Positions 1 through 8,135 of a DNA stretch of 51,637 nt are shown piece by piece. A program made the position numbers and the translations under genes. The notes beneath the pieces are model-generated. The model made no database searches. It was not told the DNA's origin and saw only the letters and a list, made by a program, of their open reading frames with translations. The stretch lies in assembly GCA_028698525.1 (NCBI GenBank), contig JAQVDB010000004.1, positions 1 through 51,637 of the forward strand. Reading direction: 5' to 3'. This DNA is from Clostridia bacterium. GTDB taxonomy: Bacteria > Bacillota > Clostridia > JAQVDB01. Position 1 is the stretch's first letter, and each line of letters opens with the position of its first letter.

Positions 1-504
1 TAATTCCCCATTTAAATTGGTGCCGATTTCTAAAGTATAAGGCACTAATTTAGATGTTACTTGATCCACATCAGGAAAATCCAACGGTCGATATCCCCCT
101 GGCATATCAACAAATCGCTTTACAAAAGCGTTCTCTGCCGCATATACATCCGGCAAATCTCCTGACCTTGAAGCTGATTGTACTTTTGTCTGATAGTTTC
201 CATCCGTATCTGCCGTAATTTGGTCTTTTACGGTAACGCCGGGATAGGCCTTCTCAAATGCCCTTGCTAATGCAGGACCTTCATCTGAATTAAAGTGCCA
301 AAAAGTAAGTGTACCTGTCAGTTCTTTATTTCCGTCGCTTTCATCTGGATCAGTCTCCTGCTCCGCTTGGTCCGTATCTATTTGCTGGTCTGTTTCACTT
401 TGCTGTGCATCATCGGTAGTTTCTGTTTGGCCACAAGCTGTAAACAATGCAAACATCAGACTCAAACATATAAATGAAGCTAAAATCCTTTTGAAAGACT
501 TCAT
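1..504 (-). CDS. Sugar ABC transporter substrate-binding lipoprotein (N-terminal part only)
   Basis: The gene starts at an ATG behind a GGAGGAGTG ribosome site and runs off the left edge, so only the first 168 residues are visible. It opens with a lipoprotein signal peptide: a Lys/Arg start, a hydrophobic core, then LFTAC with the lipidated Cys at about residue 24. A long acidic Gln/Asp/Glu/Thr linker follows, typical of Gram-positive solute-binding lipoproteins. The mature start, LTGTLTFWHF, with downstream YPGVTV and DLPDVYAAE, matches family-1 extracellular solute-binding proteins that deliver oligosaccharides to ABC permeases. It lies downstream of, and on the same strand as, a LacI-type regulator, and the two promoters share an operator motif, so sugar-inducible expression is likely. 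The actual sugar cannot be read from the sequence. Confidence 0.85.
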   Translation of the reverse strand, partial: MKSFKRILASFICLSLMFALFTACGQTETTDDAQQSETDQQIDTDQAEQETDPDESDGNKELTGTLTFWHFNSDEGPALARAFEKAYPGVTVKDQITADTDGNYQTKVQSASRSGDLPDVYAAENAFVKRFVDMPGGYRPLDFPDVDQVTSKLVPYTLEIGTNLNGEL

Positions 505-602
505 AAAAAACACTCCTCCTTTTATTTATTTTAAAGGTAAACCCTCATGCTAAATTTTTGTCATAAAATCGTATATGCTCATGTGAAAATTTTAAGAGAA
601 TT

Positions 603-619
603 TGTAAACGCGCGTTCAT
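603..619 (-). promoter_or_regulatory. Putative LacI-family operator before the substrate-binding gene
   Basis: Read on the minus strand this is atgaacgcgcgtttaca, built around the perfect dyad AACGCGCGTT. It lies about 100 bases upstream of the lipoprotein start codon. It matches the site upstream of the regulator gene (1793-1809) at 15 of 17 positions. A CG-centred palindrome is what LacI-family proteins usually bind. The assignment is by inference. Confidence 0.6.
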
Positions 620-653
620 AGAATTAAAAAAACAAAGACCTAGGAATTAAATT

Positions 654-1691
654 TTAAAGTAAACTTTTGCAAGATTGACGAACTATTAATTCTACTGGTA
701 CATTGTAAGATGTGTAATAACTGACTTCTTGATCAACTGCTTTGATAAGACTGTTTGTTGCAATAGATGCCATCTTCAATAAAGGCACTCGCACAGTTGT
801 CAATGATGGGTTAAGATATTTAGATACTTCAATATCATCGAAACCTATAACAGAAATGTCATCGGGTATCTTAAAACCGGCATTGCGAATTTCTTCATAT
901 ACACCTAAAGCCATACTATCATTTGCTATAAAAATAGCGGTAGGCTTTGCTTTTTTTAATAATTTTTTGGTGGCTTCACAACCACTTTCTTCAGTATAGT
1001 TCCCTTTTACTATCATGCTCTCTTGTATAGAAATACCTGCATCCTCTAAAGCCTTCCGATATCCCTGAATTTTGCATATGGCAGTCCATTGCCTTTCATC
1101 CCCACTGATATGGGCTATAGATCTATGTCCTAATTGAATGAGATACTTGGTAGCATCATAAGCTCCGCCATAGCTGTCGCTATTAACTACAATAGCTTTG
1201 GTAAATTCGCTGATTCCGTTCTCTTGCTCTAGCACCACTACTTTGTATCCATCCTGAATTATGTCCTTGATTTTCTTTTCATTGTTGTTACTTCCGATAA
1301 ATATTCCCCCGGAAATTGTTCCGTTATCAAAAAGATCACTAGCTCCTTTAAACTCATCATGATTGTTGATTATAGCAATCAATACTTTATAACCTTTTTT
1401 GCTAGCCTCATCAATAACACCATTAGAAAATGGAGAAAAGTAGGAACTGGTTGTCATTTTATTGCTTTGTTTTTTTGTATCCACAATAAACAATCCTATT
1501 ATTTTGCTTGTTTTTCCTGCCAACATCTGAGCAGAGAAATGCGGCACATAGTTATATTCCTGGATTGCCTTTATCACTTTTTTTCTAGTTTCTTCTGTAA
1601 CGTTTCCATAATTATTAATTACTCTTGATACAGTACTTCTGGAAACACCTGCTATCTTAGCGATGTCGGATGCATTTATCTTTTTTTTCAA
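654..1691 (-). CDS. LacI-family transcriptional regulator
   Basis: The N-terminus carries the LacI helix-turn-helix and hinge: NASDIAKIAGVSRSTVSRVI, then NVTEETRKKV. A periplasmic-binding-protein-like sugar domain follows, with family landmarks such as IIGLFIVD, AIFIANDSMALGVYEEI and DISVIGFDDIEVSKYLNPSLT. At about 345 residues it has normal family length. I chose the TTG at 1691, which gives an MKKKINASD start and follows GGGGTGGGG; a GTG three codons earlier is also open. The gene precedes a sugar ABC lipoprotein on the same strand, and near-identical palindromes precede both. It therefore probably represses the transporter and itself until a sugar binds. Confidence 0.9.
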   Translation of the reverse strand: MKKKINASDIAKIAGVSRSTVSRVINNYGNVTEETRKKVIKAIQEYNYVPHFSAQMLAGKTSKIIGLFIVDTKKQSNKMTTSSYFSPFSNGVIDEASKKGYKVLIAIINNHDEFKGASDLFDNGTISGGIFIGSNNNEKKIKDIIQDGYKVVVLEQENGISEFTKAIVVNSDSYGGAYDATKYLIQLGHRSIAHISGDERQWTAICKIQGYRKALEDAGISIQESMIVKGNYTEESGCEATKKLLKKAKPTAIFIANDSMALGVYEEIRNAGFKIPDDISVIGFDDIEVSKYLNPSLTTVRVPLLKMASIATNSLIKAVDQEVSYYTSYNVPVELIVRQSCKSLL

Positions 1692-1792
1692 GGTCCCCAC
1701 CCCAATTATTTTGTCCCATCACCGGTTTTGATCAATCTGAATCTATGGAAAGTAGTATCTTGCTATATCCGAAATGTTCTGTTGAATATTTT

Positions 1793-1809
1793 ATGAATGC
1801 GCGTTTATA
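1793..1809 (+). promoter_or_regulatory. Putative LacI-family operator before the regulator gene
   Basis: The site reads atgaatgcgcgtttata and lies about 100 bases upstream of the lacI-type start. It is the second copy of the palindrome at 603-619, with two differences. Its place suggests autoregulation. Confidence 0.55.
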
Positions 1810-1930
1810 CATTTATTTTACAGTCTTTACATAAATATTGCAAGTGTTTTTTTAAATTTATATATATTTTCTGATAATATTTCTAAAACCATGCACAGAG
1901 CTGCTACGCTGTTTTTCAAATAGATCCGGT

Positions 1931-2836
1931 TCAACCTTTATTACCTATAATAACAGTAAAATCAGCCGTTATATCATTTATTTTCATATTCAAGGCCTGT
2001 TCTATTTTTGAATCTGTAGCTGACCACGATAAGGGAGTCATCTTTATAAAGTGTGTAAAGTCTTTTTTGTCTATCTTTTTGTTATATGATACTTGTATAA
2101 CATCCAATATATTGAAATGTTTGCTATAATGTCTTATAACTTTTTTATTTGAATATATATTTTTGTTTAATTTATCATAAAATACGTCTCTTAATTCTTT
2201 TAGATAATTGCTCCCCGGAACAACTTTAATGAGTATTCCATCGTCCTTTAGGACTCTACCAAATTCTCCATAATTAGCAGGGGAAAGAATGTTAAAAATA
2301 ATGCTGAATTGTCTGCTCCTAAAGGGAATTCTAGCCAAATCCCCTACACACCAAATAATATCAAAATAGCTTTTAGACGCCATCAATATCCCTTCTTTAG
2401 ATATGTCAATCCCTGCACCTAATACGTTGCTATCAGTCCTGTTATATAATCTGCTTACAACTTGTCCTAGATGAAAACCTTGTCCACACCCTGCATCTAA
2501 TATTTTTATATCCTTAACATTGTCTTTCTCTGATACACCTATTATAAAATCGCTTATACAATTCAGCATCGGATCGAAAAAACCGCTTTCACACACTGTA
2601 TTCCTAGAATGGAACATTTCCTCATCATATTCTGTTTTAACAGGTCTTGATAAAAAGTTTACATACCCTTTTCTAGCTATGTTAAAACAATGCCCATTCA
2701 AACAAACCATATCTTTTAAATCCCGGATATCAATTTTTGCTTTACATATAGGACACCTAAATATGTATATATTCTCTTTGAATTTGCTCTTTCGGATAGA
2801 ACCATTTTTCATAAGTTCACCACTTTTTTTGTGCAC
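1931..2836 (-). CDS. RlmA-family 23S rRNA guanine-N1 methyltransferase
   Basis: The N-terminus has the zinc ribbon of RlmA/TlrB proteins: FRCPICKAKI, then a second half containing CLNGHCFNIARKGYVNFL. After it come HSRNTVCESGFFDPML and the SAM-binding motif ILDAGCGQGFHLG, then GAGIDISKEGI and the later motif FNILSPANYGEFGRVLK. The family methylates N1 of a guanine in hairpin 35 of 23S rRNA, using S-adenosylmethionine. The GTG at 2836 is preferred because GGAGGT lies eight bases before it; the longer ATG frame would place that ribosome site inside the coding region. Some relatives give macrolide resistance, but nothing here shows that. The gene seems to stand alone. Confidence 0.8.
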   Translation of the reverse strand: MHKKSGELMKNGSIRKSKFKENIYIFRCPICKAKIDIRDLKDMVCLNGHCFNIARKGYVNFLSRPVKTEYDEEMFHSRNTVCESGFFDPMLNCISDFIIGVSEKDNVKDIKILDAGCGQGFHLGQVVSRLYNRTDSNVLGAGIDISKEGILMASKSYFDIIWCVGDLARIPFRSRQFSIIFNILSPANYGEFGRVLKDDGILIKVVPGSNYLKELRDVFYDKLNKNIYSNKKVIRHYSKHFNILDVIQVSYNKKIDKKDFTHFIKMTPLSWSATDSKIEQALNMKINDITADFTVIIGNKG

Positions 2837-2870
2837 ATAAATAACCTCCATCTAACATAAAAATAGAGTA

Positions 2871-3422
2871 TTAAATTTTTTTAATTATTTTACAAGGATT
2901 TCCCGCAGCAACTACGTTATCAGGTATATTTTTAGTTACAACACTGCCTGCACCGATGGTTACATTGCTACCTATTCCCACTCCTGGGCATATTATCGCC
3001 CCACCACCAATCCAGACATTATCTCCTATAGTAATTGGCTTGGCGAATTCCTTACCAGCAATCCTTTCTGTAGCATCAATAGGGTGGGCAGCAGTATATA
3101 TTTGAACATTGGGCGCTAAAAGCACATTATCTCCAATCTTGACTTTATTCACATCAAGTATAACACATCCAAAATTAGCATAAAAATTTTTCCCAACTTC
3201 TATATTGTATCCGTAATCACAATAAAATGGCGATTCAACATGAAAAGTACCTTTAAAAACAATCAATCGCTTTAAAATTTTCTGTCTTTTCCCTTTTTCA
3301 CTGGGTCTTGTTTGATTGAGTTCAAAAGTTAAATCTCTTGCCCGTTCTCTTTCTTTTACCAACTCTTCATCATCTGCGCTATAATATTCTCCTGCCAGCA
3401 TCTTTTCTTTTTCACTTCTCAT
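2871..3422 (-). CDS. maa: Maltose/galactoside O-acetyltransferase family protein
   Basis: This 183-residue protein is full length for the Maa/LacA family. The N-terminal Mac domain is seen as EKMLAGEYYSADDEELVKER. It is followed by left-handed beta-helix hexapeptide repeats (IEVGKNF, VKIGDNV, ITIGDNVWIGGGAIICPGVG, VTIGAGSVVTKNIP). The catalytic histidine is in TAAHP, about residue 113. These trimeric cytoplasmic enzymes move an acetyl group from acetyl-CoA to sugars such as maltose or thiogalactosides; the substrate here is not known. The start is an ATG behind AAGGAG. No operon partner is evident. Confidence 0.85.
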   Translation of the reverse strand: MRSEKEKMLAGEYYSADDEELVKERERARDLTFELNQTRPSEKGKRQKILKRLIVFKGTFHVESPFYCDYGYNIEVGKNFYANFGCVILDVNKVKIGDNVLLAPNVQIYTAAHPIDATERIAGKEFAKPITIGDNVWIGGGAIICPGVGIGSNVTIGAGSVVTKNIPDNVVAAGNPCKIIKKI

Positions 3423-3645
3423 AATAGCTTTCTCCTTTCCATCTTATTCTTGATAGATCACATTAGCCCAACTACATAAGTCAATTTCTATAATTTTTCT
3501 CCACATTTCTTCATAAAATTCATTACTGCAGCTGTTAATATAATAGATACCACAAGCAATCCGATAATATATAATATCCAAAATATTGGGATAAATATTA
3601 GGATAAAAAAATGTAGCTGCAATACCAATTCTATATGTTTCCGCT

Positions 3646-4437
3646 CTATACTATATTTCGTGAAAAATCATCCATATCTTTACATGATTTTAATTCTGAA
3701 CACAACAATTTCTGTGCAAAAAGATTAATTCCAATTGCCCCTAATGGTGCTGTAATCAATATTGATAATACTGCAACAGCTAACATAAGGTCTCCTGATT
3801 CTACCCCTAGAGATAATGGAACTGCTCCCATTGCCGCTTGCACAGTAGCCTTTGGTATATAAGAAATAACACAAAATAATCTTTCCTTCCAATTTAAATC
3901 TGTGCCCAATACAGAAATAATAACTCCTATACTTCTTCCTAATAACCCAATTAATATAATTATAATACCCATTCCTCCTGCATTAATAGCTACCTTGATA
4001 TTTACTTGGGCTCCTACCAATACAAATAGTAATATCTCTGCAAAAACCCATATTTTATTAAATTTTACCGCTAATCGTTCTCCTACATTAGGCATTTTTT
4101 CTACTATGATAAAACCTATGGTCATAACTCCCAATAGAGATGCTATTTGTATTTTTGTTTTTAATAAATTTTCTAACTCAGTAAGTAAAACTGATAAACC
4201 AAGTATAAGTAAAACCTTTTTAGTATCCCGTATATGATATGTTTTAAAAATTTTCACCAATATAATTCCAATAATGATACCGGTTATAATGCCCAACAAT
4301 ATCGATATTGGTATACTCAACACTTGTATGCCAATATTCACATGCGAACTGCTATATAGACCTAGAAAAACGCTGAATACAGTAATAGCAAAAACATCAT
4401 CAATAGATGACCCTGCTAGTATGCTGCAATACTTATG
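3646..4437 (-). pseudogene. Cation/proton antiporter, N-terminally truncated remnant
   Basis: The open frame begins right after an in-frame stop at 4438-4440 and reads directly into a mid-protein segment, ILAGSSIDDVFAITVFSVF, which carries the paired acidic residues of a CPA-type sodium/proton antiporter membrane helix. The rest gives several more membrane segments ending in LSILITAPLGAIGINLFAQ. Members of this family are usually about 390 residues, so roughly the first third, with the translation start, is missing. Internal ATG/GTG codons exist (the frame from 4341 would give 231 residues), but such a product would lack the first half of the transporter core. The neighbours are an ACT-domain gene and a REP-type transposase, so rearrangement is a likely cause. 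Confidence 0.7.
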
Positions 4438-4463
4438 TCAACAAACTGCTATTTAAAATAGTT

Positions 4464-4856
4464 CTATGCATTTATAATCTCATATTTTTCAGCAGTCAAT
4501 GCATCTATAGCATTCTCCACCTCATGGTCTTTAACCAAAATATAATCTGTATCATACGTTGAAACAACAAATATGCTTATTTTTTCCTGTGCCAGAATTG
4601 CACTGATTGACGAAAGGACTCCAATCAATGAAAATTCCAAAGGCCCTTCAATCTTTAACACTCTCCAGTCTCTTTCGCACCTTACATCCCTCGGAATATT
4701 GTCTTGTAGACATACAATTGATAGTTCATCCCATGTTTTTGTTATAGAATAAAAATCGCAATTCTGTATCCAATCAGGAATTAATTCATCATTATTTAGC
4801 CTACAAATCCCAAACCTTTTATTAAACAACCTCATTTTAAATCTTTTTGCTGACAT
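4464..4856 (-). CDS. ACT-domain protein
   Basis: The product is about 130 residues and resembles small stand-alone proteins with paired ACT domains (ACT_7/CASTOR-like). Recognisable pieces are FGICRLNNDELIPDWI near the start, DWRVLKIEGPLEFSLIGVLS in the middle, and the closing ISIFVVSTYDTDYILVKD. ACT domains bind small ligands, often amino acids, so a sensing role is plausible but unproven. The frame is open upstream to 4919, but those 21 extra codons are encoded largely by the repeat at 4891-4940. I therefore start at the ATG at 4856; a further ATG six codons later aligns even better with typical N-termini. Confidence 0.7.
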   Translation of the reverse strand: MSAKRFKMRLFNKRFGICRLNNDELIPDWIQNCDFYSITKTWDELSIVCLQDNIPRDVRCERDWRVLKIEGPLEFSLIGVLSSISAILAQEKISIFVVSTYDTDYILVKDHEVENAIDALTAEKYEIINA

Positions 4857-4890
4857 GCTCCCGGTTCCAACCTCTCTCTTGATCTTTTTT

Positions 4891-4940
4891 GTGTCACGGG
4901 GACGTTTTTTGTGTGTCACGGGGACGTTTCGTTCGTCACG
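4891..4940 (+). repeat. REP-like repeat, two units (left side of transposase gene)
   Basis: Two tandem copies of GTGTCACGGGGACGTTT occur at 4891-4907 and 4913-4929. The second extends through TTCGTTCGTCACG to form a 27-base unit with imperfectly complementary ends. The same unit occurs in inverted orientation at 5734-5761 and again at 8803-8885. The transposase stop codon lies at its edge. Confidence 0.8.
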
Positions 4941-5694
4941 TTTTCCTCACTGCCCTTTGAATAATTCCACGCCCTATTCCTAACACTCTACTCAGTTGCC
5001 TTATACTCGCTCCAGTGTACTGTTTGATATTATAAATTAATTTATCTCTCTGCCTTTTTGGCATTTTATTCATTGCATCTATTCTATATCTAGTTTTTAT
5101 CTTACGTTTTAATTCATAGTCCGAATATTTTTCTTTTTCTTCATATTCGAGACACTTATCATCATTTAACTCATTCATATATTTCTCAAAACTATTTTTA
5201 TGTTCAAAATAACCAACCACTATATCAGTATCAATATCTACTTTTTTTCCATTATATCTTTGTATATATTGGTAATAACTGCTCCATCTATATTCTTCAA
5301 TTTTATCCGTTATCTTTGCTTTTATAGGATTTTGGTGTATATATCGTGTTACTACAATCAAATAGGGCTCGTTTTCTACAGGCTCACTTCTAAATCTATT
5401 TTGAAACAAGTGCCCCTCTCTCGCATATTTATCGTTATACCATTGCACATAGCTAACTGCAATTCTCTTTATAATTTTACCTATTTCTTCACTCTCTTTT
5501 ATTAATAGATGTACGTGATTAGACATTAAACAGTATGCATATATAAAAAACTGGCTCTTTTGTCTTGCCTTAAAAACAGCTTGTATAAATTTTTCTCTAT
5601 CCTCATCGTCTCCAAATATTTTAGATCTGTCTATCCCCCTTAACATAACATGATAAATCCCGGTTTTACTTCTCTTTCTCCTTTGCCTAGGCAT
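4936..5694 (-). CDS. REP-associated tyrosine transposase (Y1/IS200-like, RAYT)
   Basis: This is a Y1_Tnp domain protein. It starts RQRRKRSKTGIYHVMLRGID and has the HUH metal motif in CLMSNHVHLLIKE. The candidate nucleophile tyrosine is in AVSYVQWYNDKYAREGHLFQ, followed by RYIHQNPIKAKI and WSSYYQYI. The C-terminal 60 residues hold a helix-turn-helix, SIRQLSRVLGIGRGIIQRAV, as in longer RAYT proteins. Such enzymes cut and move single-stranded REP hairpins. Its gene is bracketed by inverted copies of one 27-base repeat (4913-4939 and 5734-5760), and further copies lie 3 kb away. The ATG at 5694 is preferred because AGGTGA lies just before it. The protein looks intact. Confidence 0.88.
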   Translation of the reverse strand: MPRQRRKRSKTGIYHVMLRGIDRSKIFGDDEDREKFIQAVFKARQKSQFFIYAYCLMSNHVHLLIKESEEIGKIIKRIAVSYVQWYNDKYAREGHLFQNRFRSEPVENEPYLIVVTRYIHQNPIKAKITDKIEEYRWSSYYQYIQRYNGKKVDIDTDIVVGYFEHKNSFEKYMNELNDDKCLEYEEKEKYSDYELKRKIKTRYRIDAMNKMPKRQRDKLIYNIKQYTGASIRQLSRVLGIGRGIIQRAVRKT

Positions 5695-5727
5695 TTTTAT
5701 CACCTAACTTTGATTTAACATCTATCG

Positions 5728-6282
5728 CTATCTGTGTCGAGCGAAACGTCCCCTTGACACGTAATCTACTAATGGCTGTATAGTTTTTATATCAGTGAAA
5801 TCAACTATATCTCCATATGTATCTAACATCATTTTGTCATCATCCGATAAGTCTTGTGGATTTTTATTAGATATCATTTTCTTGAGCATTGCCATCATAA
5901 TTTTATGTATAAAGTTTAATCTTTTGTAATCAATTGCCCCTCGTAAGTGAAAGAACTTCATATTGCTCCTCATCTCTGATGTGAAGTTTTTCTCAATAAT
6001 TGGTTGGAAAATGCTTTTATCATCAGTAGAAGCAAGTCCCACTGTAAAAACAATGATATTTTTATCTCTTATTTTTTTGAAATTTTTTGTAATAAAAGAT
6101 ATCCCATTAATCCCGCTGGCGTAAAGACCCCCTCCGTAAATTATTGTATTATATGATGATAGAGCTTGTGCATTTATCTGTGAACACTCAAACAGATCAG
6201 AATCTATTTCCTTTGCTATCCATTCTGCATATTTTTTTGTACTACCGTATTTTGATCTGTATATCACTGCTGCTTTCTCCAC
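5728..6282 (-). CDS. Flavodoxin-like protein (HemG-like flavodoxin domain)
   Basis: The first residues, AVIYRSKYGSTKKYAEWIA, form the FMN phosphate-binding loop of flavodoxins. Later motifs, YNTIIYGGGLYASGINGI and NIIVFTVGLAS, fit the flavodoxin_5 group that includes menaquinone-dependent protoporphyrinogen oxidase (HemG)-like proteins. A role as a small electron carrier or oxidoreductase is likely. The GTG start follows AGGGAGGAA. The last ten or so residues (VSRGRFARHR) are encoded by the REP-like unit at 5734-5761, and the stop codon comes just beyond it, so the natural C-terminus appears to have been replaced by repeat-derived sequence. Confidence 0.78.
   Translation of the reverse strand: MEKAAVIYRSKYGSTKKYAEWIAKEIDSDLFECSQINAQALSSYNTIIYGGGLYASGINGISFITKNFKKIRDKNIIVFTVGLASTDDKSIFQPIIEKNFTSEMRSNMKFFHLRGAIDYKRLNFIHKIMMAMLKKMISNKNPQDLSDDDKMMLDTYGDIVDFTDIKTIQPLVDYVSRGRFARHR
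5734..5761 (-). repeat. REP-like repeat unit (right side of transposase gene)
   Basis: This single 27-base unit begins GTGTCGAGCGAAACGTCCCC and ends TTGACAC on the plus strand. It is inverted relative to the copies at 4891-4940. It overlaps the 3' end of the flavodoxin gene, where it is translated. Confidence 0.8.
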
Positions 6283-6354
6283 ATTATATTCCTCCCTAAA
6301 ATCTATTTAGCCGTACCTAACCTTGAATTTTTAAAATCAAGTAAAATTATATAT

Positions 6355-6672
6355 TTATCTTTTAAAACGATTTCCGGTATTCATATAAACTACTCCCCCT
6401 ATAATAACCGATGTAAATAATAACCATGATATGCTTATGGCATATTGGGCTATGCCCTCATTCAAAGATAAACTACCACCAATTAAAAGGATTACTGCTG
6501 AGGCAATCAATAAATTGCCTACAAATTTCGTCAATTTTTGTTCATCATATTTTTTCTTTTCTTCTTTCGACATAGTATTATATCCTGCAATGAGACTGCT
6601 TGCCTTTGTAATCCTGATTATCAAACCGATGAAAAGCATTGTAAATCCGCCTAAAATATTAGCAATCCACAC
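6355..6672 (-). CDS. DUF3784-type small membrane protein
   Basis: This 105-residue protein has three hydrophobic segments (about residues 5-20, 50-68 and 78-97). The loop LIAGYNTMSKEEKKKYDEQK is the hallmark of the DUF3784 family, found widely in Clostridia and with no known function. A GTG start follows GGCGGGTG. It is separated by about 70 bases from the flavodoxin gene on the same strand, so cotranscription is possible but not shown. Confidence 0.75.
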   Translation of the reverse strand: MWIANILGGFTMLFIGLIIRITKASSLIAGYNTMSKEEKKKYDEQKLTKFVGNLLIASAVILLIGGSLSLNEGIAQYAISISWLLFTSVIIGGVVYMNTGNRFKR

Positions 6673-6863
6673 AATAAAGCACCCGCCATATGATATTTAT
6701 TTCTATCTTATTATTTTATAATATATGCCCTTATAAGTCACCCATATATTTACACATTCTCATTTTTTATCTAAATTAATCGGATACTTTTCTAATCTAT
6801 CTCATACAAAAAAATCCCATACCATAATATCCAGGTACAGGATAAAATTTATGCTATACCGCT

Positions 6864-8135
6864 TTATTTATTTCCCTCTTTAATATAAACACTGATCCCA
6901 TCCATATTATCTTCATTTTTTGCCTGTTCCAACAAATTTATAAGTTGACCACTTTCAATATCTCTGGGAGTAACATTATCCACCATTATCAGCATATCGT
7001 TATTTTCTGCATATAATCCGTATTTGCTGAAGTTGCAACCATTATCGATAAAGACTCTATGGGCATTGGTCAAAATTTTAGCAATGCTTTCAATAGAATT
7101 ATCAGGTAAGTCAAGACGTATTGTAACTTCTGATTTAAGGGGTAGTGATCTATCAAAGGGCATGCCCAGCTTTAAGATTTCTTCTGCATGCCCATATTCA
7201 TCCTTATCATACATGACCATTGTAGAGTTGTTTTTAAAACCCAGTTTATTTGCAATAAGCGCTCGCGCAAGATTAGAATATTCCTCCGATAGTCTCTGCA
7301 ATGTATTGAACATGCCTAACACATAGCTATCATAATCATCTCTTTGCACCTTACCTTCTCTATAATATATGTTGAAGTGAATGTCTATATTAGTTTTTGA
7401 CTTTGCTTTTGCTACATATGAGATATTTTTGAAGTTGTATCTGGATTTCTCTACTTCCAGATTCAAAAACGGATATTCATTCTCAACATATCTCTTGATT
7501 GCGTTATCGGCTATCTTAGCAGTGATTGGATTCCCTACAAATGCGTTAGTAACAAACAAAATAATCCCGATCAGTAAGAAAGCTACTATACCTGCAGCCG
7601 CTCTTAATATTTTTTTGTTTTTATTAAAAGCAAAACCCAACAATTTAGCGATCACTACTCCAAGAAATACCACAAAAGTATAAATGCCGCTTAAATAGAT
7701 TGAATAATGAAATACCTCTATTGCAAAACCATCCTGCACAATACCGCTGGTAACAAGCCATACATAAGACAATCCAAACATTCCAACAAGCGCAAAATAC
7801 CATTTTGTTTTCAATATCAAATATCCCAATACACCTATAACAGGCATAATGATAAAATTATAAAACATGCTAGATGAATTAGATAATGCCACTCCTATCA
7901 TAGAACCAATAGCCAATAAAATCAGTCCCATGATAAATATATTCTTTTTTATGGATGATATTATTTTTCGGTCATCTATTTTATTCAGAGCATTTGGATT
8001 GTAATTTTCAAACTCCTCTTTACAACTTTGGCAGATCTCTACATGATGCAGCACCAAATCCCTGCTGTCCTGGCTGGCTACACCATCCTTTACAAGAGGT
8101 ATCAAGTCCAATATTACATCACAAGAGCACTTCAA
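6864..8135 (-). CDS. Membrane anti-sigma factor with zinc-finger domain
   Basis: The N-terminus has a zinc-binding anti-sigma pattern: cysteines in KCSCD, then HHVEICQSC (HxxxCxxC, residues 31-38). It is followed by about five membrane helices (roughly residues 65-200) and a 220-residue C-terminal domain I do not recognise, probably outside the cell. The TTG start at 8135 overlaps the sigma-factor stop as TTGA and sits seven bases after GGAGGGG, which implies translational coupling. By analogy with other ECF systems it should hold the neighbouring sigma factor inactive at the membrane. The signal it senses is unknown. Confidence 0.85.
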   Translation of the reverse strand: MKCSCDVILDLIPLVKDGVASQDSRDLVLHHVEICQSCKEEFENYNPNALNKIDDRKIISSIKKNIFIMGLILLAIGSMIGVALSNSSSMFYNFIIMPVIGVLGYLILKTKWYFALVGMFGLSYVWLVTSGIVQDGFAIEVFHYSIYLSGIYTFVVFLGVVIAKLLGFAFNKNKKILRAAAGIVAFLLIGIILFVTNAFVGNPITAKIADNAIKRYVENEYPFLNLEVEKSRYNFKNISYVAKAKSKTNIDIHFNIYYREGKVQRDDYDSYVLGMFNTLQRLSEEYSNLARALIANKLGFKNNSTMVMYDKDEYGHAEEILKLGMPFDRSLPLKSEVTIRLDLPDNSIESIAKILTNAHRVFIDNGCNFSKYGLYAENNDMLIMVDNVTPRDIESGQLINLLEQAKNEDNMDGISVYIKEGNK

